6,575 bases of DNA. It comes from Prevotella sp. (lineage in GTDB: Bacteria > Bacteroidota > Bacteroidia > Bacteroidales > Dysgonomonadaceae). Position numbers and translations under genes: made by a program. The notes beneath the pieces were generated by a model. That model had not been told where the DNA came from. It worked only from the letters and a program-made list of their open reading frames with translations, and did not search any database. Shown here one piece after another: positions 1 through 6,575 of the stretch (position 1 is the stretch's first letter; every line of letters starts with the position of its first letter). The DNA lies in contig JAISES010000389.1 in the NCBI GenBank assembly GCA_031263965.1, positions 1 through 6,575 of the forward strand, given 5' to 3'.

Positions 1-25
1 TGGGACTGATAATATCTATCTTCAT

Positions 26-643
26 ATGAAAAAACTGATAGCAGCGATCAGCATAGCTGCAACATTTTGGTTTGTGATGTTCTCACCGTGGACAAATCCA
101 CATATCAATTTCTGGTATGTGATGGCTTTGGCTGCCGGAGTATTAGCATTACTAAGCTTTACATTCAGGAAAGACTGGAAATCGCAGTTCTCTTTCAATG
201 TAAAAGATGTCGCGTTAGGTATCGGTTCTGCTGTTGTATTATGGGGAGTGTTTTATCTGGGAAATGAAATATCCGGATTGCTTTTCGATTTTGCCCATCC
301 GCAAGTAGGCGATGTTTATGCCATGAAAGACGGGCAAAACCAACTTTTTCTTGCACTGGCTTTGTTATTCTGGATTGGTCCTGCCGAAGAATTTTTTTGG
401 CGAGGCTATGTTCAGAGGACACTGGCCGAGAGCAAACTCGGAGACATGAAAGCATTTATTATTACAACGCTTATCTATGCCCTGGTGCATATTTGGGCTT
501 TCAATTTTATGCTATTCATGGCCGCTCTTTTCTGCGGGGTATTCTGGGGATTCGTTTATATGAAAAACAGAAATTTACTTACAGTGCTCATATCTCATGC
601 CATATGGGATGTAGCCGTTTTCATTTTATTTCCTGTTTCGTAA
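26..643 (+). CDS. CPBP-family intramembrane metalloprotease (Abi/CAAX-protease-like)
   Basis: Predicted 205-residue polytopic inner-membrane protein. The three conserved CPBP motifs are visible: EExxxR as EEFFWR (E121, E122, R126), an aromatic-xxx-H as YALVH (H155), and HxxxD as HAIWD (H191, D195). In this family the Glu and His residues bind the catalytic metal inside the membrane. Hydrophobic stretches lie at about residues 4-20, 28-46, 62-80, 106-119, 143-158, 160-178 and 185-203. Family members include CAAX prenyl endopeptidases, bacteriocin-immunity proteins and many of unknown substrate; nothing here identifies the substrate. The ATG at 26 is chosen because MKKLIAAI gives a normal charged-then-hydrophobic N-terminus, but its frame stays open to the left edge, so a longer N-terminus cannot be excluded. 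No Shine-Dalgarno is seen. The stop lies 19 bp before mutB, suggesting cotranscription. Family assignment is firm; role is unknown. Confidence 0.88.
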   Translation: MKKLIAAISIAATFWFVMFSPWTNPHINFWYVMALAAGVLALLSFTFRKDWKSQFSFNVKDVALGIGSAVVLWGVFYLGNEISGLLFDFAHPQVGDVYAMKDGQNQLFLALALLFWIGPAEEFFWRGYVQRTLAESKLGDMKAFIITTLIYALVHIWAFNFMLFMAALFCGVFWGFVYMKNRNLLTVLISHAIWDVAVFILFPVS

Positions 644-662
644 ATAATCAAACAACAAAAAT

Positions 663-2810
663 ATGAAACCAAATTTCAAAAACATCGACATTAACAGTTC
701 CGGTTTTGTTGCTTCAAATGCAGCAAAATGGGCTGCTGATAATGGTATCGAAGCTAACTGGGCAACACCTGAGTTGATTCAGGTTAAGCCTGTTTATACA
801 AAAGAAGACCTGGAAGGAATGGAGCACCTCAACTATGCTTCGGGTATCCCTCCGTTCTTGCGCGGGCCATATTCCGGTATGTACGCTATGCGCCCCTGGA
901 CAATCCGTCAGTATGCAGGGTTCTCTACTGCTGCCGAATCCAATGCATTCTACCGCCGCAACCTTGCATCAGGACAAAAAGGCCTTTCCGTAGCATTCGA
1001 CCTTGCCACACACCGTGGATACGATGCCGACCATCCACGTGTAGTGGGTGATGTGGGTAAAGCCGGGGTGTCTATCTGCTCGGTAGAAGATATGAAGATT
1101 CTGTTCGAAGGTATTCCATTGAATCAGATGTCTGTATCCATGACAATGAACGGCGCCGTGCTTCCTGTGCTTGCATTCTATATCAATGCAGGACTGGAAC
1201 AAGGAGCCAAGCTGGAAGAAATGGCCGGAACAATTCAGAATGATATTTTGAAAGAATTCATGGTGCGTAATACTTATATCTATCCGCCTGAATTCTCCAT
1301 GAAAATTATAGCCGACATCTTTGAGTTCACATCTCAGAAGATGCCTAAATTCAACTCAATCTCTATTTCAGGTTATCACATGCAGGAAGCCGGTGCTACT
1401 GCCGACATTGAGTTGGCATATACGCTTGCCGATGGTATGGAATATCTGAAAGCGGGTATCGATGCCGGTATCGACGTAGATGCATTCGCACCTCGCTTGT
1501 CATTCTTCTGGGCTATCGGCATGAACCACTTTATGGAGATCGCAAAAATGCGTGCAGGACGTTTGTTGTGGGCAAAGATAGTTAAAAGCTTCGGAGCAAA
1601 AAATCCTAAGTCTCTTGCGCTTCGTACTCACTCTCAGACATCGGGGTGGTCATTGACCGAACAAGATCCGTTCAACAACGTAGGTCGTACTTGTATCGAA
1701 GCTATGGCTTCAGCTCTTGGGCACACCCAATCTCTTCATACCAATGCGTTGGATGAAGCTATCGCGCTGCCTACCGATTTCTCTGCGCGTATTGCGCGTA
1801 ATACTCAGATTTATATTCAGGAGGAAACTCAAATCTGTAAAGAAATCGATCCTTGGGCAGGTTCTTACTATGTGGAAACACTTACTAACGAGCTTGTTCA
1901 CAAAGCATGGGAACATATTCAGGAAATACAAAAGCTTGGCGGTATGGCTAAAGCTATCGAAACCGGCCTTCCCAAGATGCGTATCGAGGAAGCGGCGGCA
2001 CGTACTCAAGCTAGAATCGACTCCGGAGCCCAAACTATTGTAGGTATTAATAAGTACCGTCTTGAAAAAGAAGATCCAATCGATATTCTGGATGTGGATA
2101 ATACAGAAGTTCGCCGTCAGCAAATCGAACGGTTGAATGACTTGAAGTCCAAGCGTGACAACGAAGCTGTGAAAAAAGCTCTGGAAGCTATCACCGAATG
2201 TGTTAAAACAAAGAAAGGCAACTTACTCGAACTTGCAGTAGAAGCTGCACGTGTACGTGCTACACTGGGAGAAATCTCCGATGCATGCGAGGTAATTGTT
2301 GGCCGTTACAAAGCAATAATCAGAACAATATCAGGTGTGTATTCATCAGAAACAAAGAAAGACCCTACATTCTTGAAAGCTCAGGAGCTTGTAGAAGAAT
2401 TTGCGAAGAAAGAAGGCCGTCAGCCTCGTATTATGATCGCTAAAATGGGACAGGACGGACACGACCGTGGAGCTAAGGTTGTAGCAACAGGTTATGCCGA
2501 CTGTGGATTTGATGTGGATATGGGACCTCTGTTCCAGACTCCGGAAGAAGCTGCCCGTCAAGCTGTAGAAAACGATGTGAATGTACTGGGTGTATCGTCT
2601 CTTGCTGCCGGGCACAAAACTCTTGTGCCTCAGGTAATAGCCGAACTGAAAAAGCTTGGACGTGAAGATATCATCGTTATTGCCGGAGGCGTAATACCTG
2701 CGCAGGATTATGATTTCTTGTACCAGTCGGGTGTTGCAGCTATCTTTGGTCCGGGAACCTCGGTTACTAAGGCAGCCGTGCAGATGTTGGAAATATTATT
2801 AGCAGATTAA
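663..2810 (+). CDS. mutB: Methylmalonyl-CoA mutase large subunit
   Basis: Adenosylcobalamin-dependent interconversion of succinyl-CoA and (R)-methylmalonyl-CoA in the cytoplasm, the carbon-skeleton step of the succinate-propionate pathway. The 715 residues match a full-length catalytic subunit. The N-terminal TIM barrel (about 35-560) carries the substrate-channel stretch with [18 protein letters not shown] (Y74 in the position of the active-site Tyr), VRNTYIYPP (R202) and [10 protein letters not shown] (H239), the positions of the known CoA- and radical-handling Arg and His. The C-terminal cobalamin domain (about 585-715) has the base-off DxHxxG motif as GQDGHDRG (D598, H600, G603) with K594 ahead of it, then SSLAAGHKT and AGGVIP. 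These keep the catalytic-subunit signature, so this is MutB rather than the inactive small subunit. The start follows an A-rich spacer (AAACAACAAAAAT) with no Shine-Dalgarno, as usual in Bacteroidota. A small subunit (mutA), often directly upstream in this phylum, is not adjacent here. A hairpin follows the stop. Confidence 0.97.
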   Translation: MKPNFKNIDINSSGFVASNAAKWAADNGIEANWATPELIQVKPVYTKEDLEGMEHLNYASGIPPFLRGPYSGMYAMRPWTIRQYAGFSTAAESNAFYRRNLASGQKGLSVAFDLATHRGYDADHPRVVGDVGKAGVSICSVEDMKILFEGIPLNQMSVSMTMNGAVLPVLAFYINAGLEQGAKLEEMAGTIQNDILKEFMVRNTYIYPPEFSMKIIADIFEFTSQKMPKFNSISISGYHMQEAGATADIELAYTLADGMEYLKAGIDAGIDVDAFAPRLSFFWAIGMNHFMEIAKMRAGRLLWAKIVKSFGAKNPKSLALRTHSQTSGWSLTEQDPFNNVGRTCIEAMASALGHTQSLHTNALDEAIALPTDFSARIARNTQIYIQEETQICKEIDPWAGSYYVETLTNELVHKAWEHIQEIQKLGGMAKAIETGLPKMRIEEAAARTQARIDSGAQTIVGINKYRLEKEDPIDILDVDNTEVRRQQIERLNDLKSKRDNEAVKKALEAITECVKTKKGNLLELAVEAARVRATLGEISDACEVIVGRYKAIIRTISGVYSSETKKDPTFLKAQELVEEFAKKEGRQPRIMIAKMGQDGHDRGAKVVATGYADCGFDVDMGPLFQTPEEAARQAVENDVNVLGVSSLAAGHKTLVPQVIAELKKLGREDIIVIAGGVIPAQDYDFLYQSGVAAIFGPGTSVTKAAVQMLEILLAD

Positions 2811-2840
2811 GAAACTGTTTCTAATACTGAGTATAATAGT

Positions 2841-2867
2841 AAAAGCCACTCGGAATGGGTGGCTTTT
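2841..2867. terminator. Bidirectional Rho-independent terminator between convergent genes
   Basis: Perfect 9-bp inverted repeat AAAAGCCAC (2841-2849) / GTGGCTTTT (2859-2867). It can extend to 11 bp by a T-G and a C-G pair, closing a GGAAT loop at 2852-2856. The stem has a GC core flanked by A-run and T-run, so it gives a U-rich 3' end on either strand. It lies 30 bp after the mutB stop and 47 bp after the S41 protease stop (minus strand), as expected for a shared terminator in a convergent gap. The rest of 2811-2914 shows nothing else. Confidence 0.85.
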
Positions 2868-2914
2868 GCTTTATCTTGTCTGATCCTGTATCCTTATAAA
2901 TTGATACAAAACAT

Positions 2915-4615
2915 CTACTTATAGCTTCCTTTTCTTATATTTTCAGGGATTGCTTTATTCGCTTTCAACAGCTTCAATCCCTCTAAAATCACCTTATCGT
3001 CCCGTTGGAACAACGGATAGAAACCATCGTCTCCAAAAAAGTTCCGGACAATGAATGCTTCCAGTTGATTAGCCATCAACCTTCTGGCTTCTTCTATCAA
3101 ATAGGGCTGACGACGGATACCCTTAGAATAGGCATATTCTACAAAATTATCGACAAGGGGCTGGTTCGTAAGAAATTTTGCCATTTCCTGCCATGTTTTA
3201 AAACTGTTCAGCTTAGTTCTGTTATTTTCCGTAAACACATAAGCATATTCCCTCAATAATCTGTTGGCCACTCTTATATAATATGAGTTTACTCCTGCCG
3301 TATCACGCGGAACAAATATATCAGCCAAAATACCATCATTCCCATAGACAGGACGTCCTCCCAATGTATGGAACAACGGTAAATTATCAAATTTTATGCT
3401 GTCTTTGTTATCAAACTCGCCACGGCTATAACGATTATACAAATCCAGATTATAGTCATCACGGTTCCCCCTCTCATAAGCTTTTTGTATAGACCTGCCT
3501 GAAACAGTATAATACCGGGCTATAGTAAGACGTAATTCCGAACCATCTTTAAATCTGTACGGAGCCTGCACCAACCCTTTTCCGAAAGAACGGCGTCCAA
3601 CGATCAGCCCTCTGTCATTATCCTGAATGGCTCCTGCAAATATCTCGCTGGATGAAGCGCTGCCTTCATCTACCAGAACGACCAGTTGATTGGTCTTACA
3701 TGTTCCGGTATTATCAGCAAAATAGTTCTCTCTAGGAGATGTCCGCCCTTCGGTATATACAATAAGGTCTCCATTCGATAAAAATTCGTTTGTCATCAAC
3801 AGTGCAGCTTCAAGGTATCCTCCACTGTTTTGTTGAAGGTCTACAACAAAAGACGTACAACCCAGACTTTTAAGTTTAGCGATGGCCGCGATAAATTCAT
3901 TAAATGTATTACCGCCGAATTTGCTTATTTTTATATATCCGTTCTTATCATCCAGCATATATGCTGCATCTACGCTTTTTACAGGCACATCAGCCCTTGT
4001 TATAACGAAAGGAATCAGACCTTTCTGTCCAGTTCTTCTTATATCCAGTTTTATTTTGGTTCCTTTAGGCCCCTTTAATGTACTGAAAACCTTATTTTCG
4101 TCCAATTGTTTTCCCGAAAACAAAGTGTCATTTACAGATACAACCCTATCGCCGGACTGAATGCCAACAGCTTCGGATGGCCCTCCCTGCACGGCATTGA
4201 CAATAGTCAATGTGTCATTCAATATAAGAAATTCGACTCCAATCCCGCTAAAGTGACCGTCAAGTTCACTTCCGCGTTGCTCCATTATATTTGCCGGAAT
4301 ATAATCGGAATGGGGATCAAGCCCCATTAATACAGAGGGGATAGCCTCCTCTATCATATCATTTATATTCACCGTATCCACATACGCCTTGCCGACATAA
4401 TCGAATATCAGATCCAGCTTATTTTTGCCGCCGAACCAACCACGCGTGTTGTTAAATATAGAAAATGCATTTCCTATAAAAATACCAACAGCAATACTTA
4501 CCGCTATGCATAACGGCAACCAGATGTATATTTTTTTATTTCCGGACGGTTTATTTTCCTTGTACGCTTTTCCGGTTATGTCCTGCGCTTTTTGAATCTC
4601 CTTCTCGTCTTCCAT
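2915..4615 (-). CDS. S41-family C-terminal processing peptidase (CtpA/Prc-type), membrane-anchored
   Basis: Predicted 566-residue serine protease of the tail-specific/Ctp family, which degrades or trims periplasmic proteins from the C-terminus. Residues 1-28 are hydrophilic, followed by one membrane segment at about 29-50, so the catalytic part should face the periplasm. A PDZ-like domain lies at about 115-205 (HFSGIGVEF, then GGPSEAVGIQSGDRVVSVND). The S41 core follows (about 210-385) with GYIKISKFG, DLQQNSGG, GSASSSEI and FGKG. The catalytic dyad is S321 and K346, 25 residues apart as in plant CtpA and E. coli Prc; Q331 is placed like the family's third catalytic residue. About 180 C-terminal residues follow, charged and helix-like, of unclear role; total length is plausible for this group. 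The usual Arg of DLRxNxGG is Gln here (Q261). The ATG directly abuts the TAG stop of the upstream dCMP deaminase gene, so the two are surely one operon and probably translationally coupled. Physiological substrate is unknown. Confidence 0.95.
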   Translation of the reverse strand: MEDEKEIQKAQDITGKAYKENKPSGNKKIYIWLPLCIAVSIAVGIFIGNAFSIFNNTRGWFGGKNKLDLIFDYVGKAYVDTVNINDMIEEAIPSVLMGLDPHSDYIPANIMEQRGSELDGHFSGIGVEFLILNDTLTIVNAVQGGPSEAVGIQSGDRVVSVNDTLFSGKQLDENKVFSTLKGPKGTKIKLDIRRTGQKGLIPFVITRADVPVKSVDAAYMLDDKNGYIKISKFGGNTFNEFIAAIAKLKSLGCTSFVVDLQQNSGGYLEAALLMTNEFLSNGDLIVYTEGRTSPRENYFADNTGTCKTNQLVVLVDEGSASSSEIFAGAIQDNDRGLIVGRRSFGKGLVQAPYRFKDGSELRLTIARYYTVSGRSIQKAYERGNRDDYNLDLYNRYSRGEFDNKDSIKFDNLPLFHTLGGRPVYGNDGILADIFVPRDTAGVNSYYIRVANRLLREYAYVFTENNRTKLNSFKTWQEMAKFLTNQPLVDNFVEYAYSKGIRRQPYLIEEARRLMANQLEAFIVRNFFGDDGFYPLFQRDDKVILEGLKLLKANKAIPENIRKGSYK

Positions 4616-5065
4616 CTATTGTTCCGATTCTTCTGTGTTTGTAATTATGTCTATATATACAACTTCTACTCCTGCCCTTTCGAGCAATGAAGCTCCATCC
4701 GTACGCCGGTATTTCTGGGTATAAACGACCCTTTTTATGCCGGCCTGGATAATAAGTTTAGCACATTCTATGCACGGAGATGTGGTAACATACATTGTTG
4801 CACCCATACTACTGTTGTGGGAACAGGCAACTTTTGTTATGGCATTGGCTTCGGCATGCAAAACGTATGGTTTTGTCTCATTATTTTCATCTTCGCAGAC
4901 ATTTTCAAATCCTGACGGAGTTCCGTTATAACCATCCGAGATGATCATTTTATCTTTAACAATAAGAGCTCCAACTTTCCTGCGTTTACAGTATGAATTT
5001 TCGGCCCAGATAGCCGCCATACGCATGTAACGCTCGTCTAATAACCTTTGTTTACCGCTCTCCAT
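4616..5065 (-). CDS. Deoxycytidylate (dCMP) deaminase, zinc-dependent
   Basis: Predicted 149-residue cytosolic enzyme of the cytidine/deoxycytidylate deaminase superfamily, closest by pattern to dCMP deaminase/ComEB: dCMP to dUMP plus ammonia, feeding thymidylate synthesis. The zinc site is complete: HAE as VLHAEANAI (H70 zinc ligand, E72 proton shuttle) and PCxxC as TTSPCIECAKLI (C98 and C101). The CKRRKVGALIVKD stretch (about 26-38) and DGYNGTPSGF (about 44-53) are typical of the dCMP deaminase branch and are not expected in tRNA adenosine or riboflavin deaminases. Length is normal. The ATG at 5065 is chosen because it retains the N-terminal helix; Met14 and Met16 are possible but would cut it. 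First gene of a leftward pair: its TAG stop (4618-4616) is immediately followed by the S41 protease ATG. Substrate is inferred from motifs only; a related nucleotide deaminase is possible. Confidence 0.93.
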   Translation of the reverse strand: MESGKQRLLDERYMRMAAIWAENSYCKRRKVGALIVKDKMIISDGYNGTPSGFENVCEDENNETKPYVLHAEANAITKVACSHNSSMGATMYVTTSPCIECAKLIIQAGIKRVVYTQKYRRTDGASLLERAGVEVVYIDIITNTEESEQ

Positions 5066-5087
5066 TTTGCCCTTAATTTTTTGGATG

Positions 5088-5116
5088 TAAAGATAATGAA
5101 AAGTTCACGATTCAAA
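5088..5116 (-). promoter_or_regulatory. Candidate Bacteroidota-type promoter for the dCMP deaminase-S41 protease pair
   Basis: Read on the minus strand, TTTG (5116-5113) is followed after 17 nt by TATCTTTA (5095-5088), matching seven of eight positions of the TAnnTTTG -7 element. The spacing is slightly shorter than the usual 19-21 nt. Transcription would begin near 5080 and leave a short leader before the ATG at 5065. This is a weak match in AT-rich DNA, but it is the best I see in the divergent gap on this strand. Confidence 0.35.
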
Positions 5117-5143
5117 CTATTTACTCCATTTTTATATGCTCCT

Positions 5144-5174
5144 ATTGGGATAATGAAATATTGGTGTAAATTTG
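5144..5174 (+). promoter_or_regulatory. Bacteroidota -33/-7 promoter for ppa
   Basis: TAAATTTG at 5167-5174 matches the Bacteroidota -7 consensus TAnnTTTG exactly, and ATTG at 5144-5147 fits the -33 TTTG element at three of four positions with a 19-nt spacer, within the usual range. The predicted transcription start is a few bases downstream, around 5178-5183, giving a leader of about 25-30 nt before the ATG at 5208. The element lies in the divergent gap between the deaminase and pyrophosphatase genes and probably drives ppa and the phosphoesterase behind it. No operator or riboswitch is seen. Confidence 0.7.
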
Positions 5175-5207
5175 CACTTTATTACAATAATAGGATTTAT
5201 AACGAAT

Positions 5208-5828
5208 ATGGAAATTCATAAATTTAAGGCACACCCATGGCATGGGATAAAAGCCGGAGACAAGGCTCCCGGATTAGTAAACTGTTTCATAGAAATTGTA
5301 CCAACAGATACAGTTAAATATGAAGTAGATAACGAGACGGGCTATCTGAGTATAGACAGACCTCAAAAATACTCAAATATAATTCCCGCCCTTTATGGAT
5401 TTATACCACAAACATATAGTGGCAGCATGGTGGCCGAACTTACAAATCTTGAGTTGGGCAGAACAGATATAGAAGGTGATAATGACCCTGTAGATATCTG
5501 CGTCCTTACCGAAAAGGATATTACCCACGGAGATATAATCGTAAAAGCCCGTCCTATCGGAGGGTTTCGTCTCCTCGACCACAACAAGGCTGACGACAAA
5601 CTGATAGCTGTACTGGAAAACGATGCTATATATAGTACTTTCAATAGCATTAATGACGTGCCGAGTACGGTTATAGACAGGCTGAAACACTATTTTACGA
5701 CATACAAGGATATACCCGGAGATAAATTTCCACGCTGTATACTCACCGAAATATACGATGTAGCTACTGCGCATGAAATCATACGCAGGTCTATCGAAGA
5801 CTATCGGATATATATGGATGGTAAATAA
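5208..5828 (+). CDS. ppa: Inorganic pyrophosphatase, family I
   Basis: Predicted 206-residue soluble cytosolic enzyme that hydrolyses pyrophosphate to two phosphates with Mg2+, pulling polymerase and ligase reactions forward. The family I signature is intact as DNDPVD (D91, D93, D96). Other active-site positions known from the E. coli enzyme are recognisable: E29 in FIEIVP, K37 and E39 in VKYEVD, R51 in IDRPQKY, Y63 in ALYGFIP, and D124/D129 with the five-residue spacing of the E. coli Asp pair, followed by K131. Compared with E. coli there is a longer loop between YGFIPQTY and the signature (about residues 68-90), which I associate with Bacteroidota and some other lineages, so it is not an oddity. 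The same frame extends upstream to a TTG at 5172, but that codon lies inside the predicted -7 element and its extra 12 residues are not conserved-looking; ATG 5208 is therefore preferred. The 3' end overlaps the next gene. Confidence 0.96.
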   Translation: MEIHKFKAHPWHGIKAGDKAPGLVNCFIEIVPTDTVKYEVDNETGYLSIDRPQKYSNIIPALYGFIPQTYSGSMVAELTNLELGRTDIEGDNDPVDICVLTEKDITHGDIIVKARPIGGFRLLDHNKADDKLIAVLENDAIYSTFNSINDVPSTVIDRLKHYFTTYKDIPGDKFPRCILTEIYDVATAHEIIRRSIEDYRIYMDGK

Positions 5829-6575
5829 AAAGAGGCTCCATACGATGTTATTTCTCCTGCTTGTATCGATATTGGCTGTAAGCTGCGGATTTCTGTATGC
5901 ATATATAGAAGCGCGCAATATCAGACTAAAAGAAATGACTTTTTCGAGCAAGAATATACCGGATGCTTTCGATGGCAAAAAGATCATCTTTATATCGGAT
6001 ATACATACGGGAAAATATTTTACCCGAAAAGATATAGCCGGACTCGTAAGAAGGATAAACGAAAGGAATCCGGATATCATTCTCCTAGGGGGAGACAATA
6101 CTGTTAAGGATACAGCTTATTCGACTCCCTTCTTTGAAGAAATAGGTAAACTAAAAAGTAAGTATGGTGTGTTTTCCGTACTGGGGAATCATGACTATTG
6201 GGAAGATCCGCAACTTATACAAAAAGGATTAATAAATTGTGGGTTCAATATTTGCGACAACCAATCATATTGGATAAAAGAAGGAAATGACAGGATAAAA
6301 ATAGGTGGTGTGGGAGAATTCTGGGAAGATGTTCAAATCATCGAAAATACTATAAAGGACGTGAAGCAAGATGATTTTTGCATACTTCTATCGCACAATC
6401 CCGATTATATGGAAATACTCAATACCAATAAGGTAGACCTTATGCTATCGGGGCATACGCATGGAGGTCAGGTAACTTTCTTCGGATTTTACGCACCTGT
6501 CATGCCAGGTACATGGCATCCGGAATATTTGCAAACCGGACAAAAATACCGCTATGGCTGGAAAGAAAAAAATGG
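5818..6575 (+). CDS. Membrane-anchored metallophosphoesterase (YaeI/YkuE-like), 3' end outside window
   Basis: Incomplete at the right edge: 252 codons are visible with no stop. The protein is a calcineurin-like binuclear metallophosphoesterase with all core motifs in order: SDIH (D61, H63), GGDN (D93, N94), GNHD (N124, H125), SHNPD (H193) and GHTHGGQ (H213, H215). An N-terminal KKR followed by a hydrophobic stretch (about 10-30) resembles the YaeI/YkuE group, which acts at the membrane on phosphodiester or lipid-linked substrates; the actual substrate here is unknown. LpxG-type UDP-diacylglucosamine hydrolases belong to the same broad family, so a lipid A role is possible but unproven. The stretch ends LAVSC, so lipidation at C23 is an alternative to a membrane helix. 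ATG 5818 overlaps the ppa stop by 11 bp and keeps the basic residues; ATG 5845, 16 bp after the stop, is the alternative start. Probably cotranscribed with ppa. Confidence 0.92.
   Translation, partial: MVNKKRLHTMLFLLLVSILAVSCGFLYAYIEARNIRLKEMTFSSKNIPDAFDGKKIIFISDIHTGKYFTRKDIAGLVRRINERNPDIILLGGDNTVKDTAYSTPFFEEIGKLKSKYGVFSVLGNHDYWEDPQLIQKGLINCGFNICDNQSYWIKEGNDRIKIGGVGEFWEDVQIIENTIKDVKQDDFCILLSHNPDYMEILNTNKVDLMLSGHTHGGQVTFFGFYAPVMPGTWHPEYLQTGQKYRYGWKEKN

Noticed and set aside
26..643. CPBP protein as an anti-phage (Abi) or bacteriocin-immunity factor
   Set aside because: The family is historically labelled Abi, but there is no phage, bacteriocin or defence gene nearby; the context is metabolic, so a defence role would be speculation.
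397..666. 89-codon plus-strand open frame overlapping the CPBP gene and the start of mutB
   Set aside because: Runs in another frame through the CPBP catalytic motifs; the real product is clear from the EExxxR and HxxxD residues in the other frame.
1710..2123. 137-codon minus-strand open frame inside mutB
   Set aside because: Fully antisense to a conserved part of methylmalonyl-CoA mutase; no motif, and low-complexity composition typical of a shadow frame.
3955..3964. Palindrome GCATATATGC
   Set aside because: Short, AT-rich and inside the S41 protease coding sequence; expected by chance and not near a promoter.
5373..6098. 241-codon open frame on the minus strand across the ppa-phosphoesterase junction
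   Set aside because: It lies entirely antisense to two genes with intact catalytic motifs, its translation has no recognisable motif, and it has no promoter or terminator of its own. It is a by-product of the opposite-strand codons.
6503..6520. Inverted repeat ATGCC/GGCAT with an 8-base loop
   Set aside because: Lies within the phosphoesterase coding sequence, lacks a U-tract, and the 5-bp stem is too short to suggest a terminator or operator.

Overview
The window reads as ordinary chromosomal DNA of a Bacteroidota bacterium, probably Bacteroidales (a Bacteroides-, Dysgonomonas- or Parabacteroides-like lineage; the genus cannot be fixed from sequence alone). The grounds are: starts preceded by A/T-rich spacers without clear Shine-Dalgarno sites; a good match to the Bacteroidota -33/-7 promoter ahead of the pyrophosphatase gene; a pyrophosphatase of the long-loop type I associate with this phylum; and a B12-dependent methylmalonyl-CoA mutase, the central enzyme of the succinate-propionate route used by these anaerobes.

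Layout. Bases 26-2810 hold two plus-strand genes 19 bp apart: a CPBP-family intramembrane metalloprotease, then the large (catalytic, cobalamin-binding) subunit of methylmalonyl-CoA mutase. A hairpin at 2841-2867 sits in the convergent gap and can terminate transcription from both sides. Bases 5065-2915 (minus strand) hold a deoxycytidylate deaminase whose stop codon directly abuts the start codon of a membrane-anchored S41 C-terminal processing protease. The divergent intergenic region 5066-5207 carries a strong promoter candidate for the plus strand and a weaker one for the minus strand. From 5208 rightward lie a family I inorganic pyrophosphatase and, overlapping its stop, a membrane-anchored metallophosphoesterase that runs off the right edge of the window.

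How the genes relate. There are three transcription units: CPBP protease-mutB (rightward), dCMP deaminase-S41 protease (leftward) and ppa-metallophosphoesterase (rightward). Within each pair the genes are tightly packed and probably cotranscribed, but the products have no obvious shared pathway. Methylmalonyl-CoA mutase serves succinate/propionate interconversion, dCMP deaminase supplies dUMP for thymidylate synthesis, and pyrophosphatase pulls biosynthetic reactions forward. The two proteases and the phosphoesterase act in or at the membrane.

I found no mobile element, CRISPR array, RNA gene, toxin-antitoxin or defence locus, and nothing that supports a new system. The points worth a second look are modest: no mutA directly upstream of mutB, the zero-spacing and overlapping gene junctions, a promoter that settles the ppa start, a substituted residue in the S41 protease core, and the ambiguous membrane anchor of the phosphoesterase.
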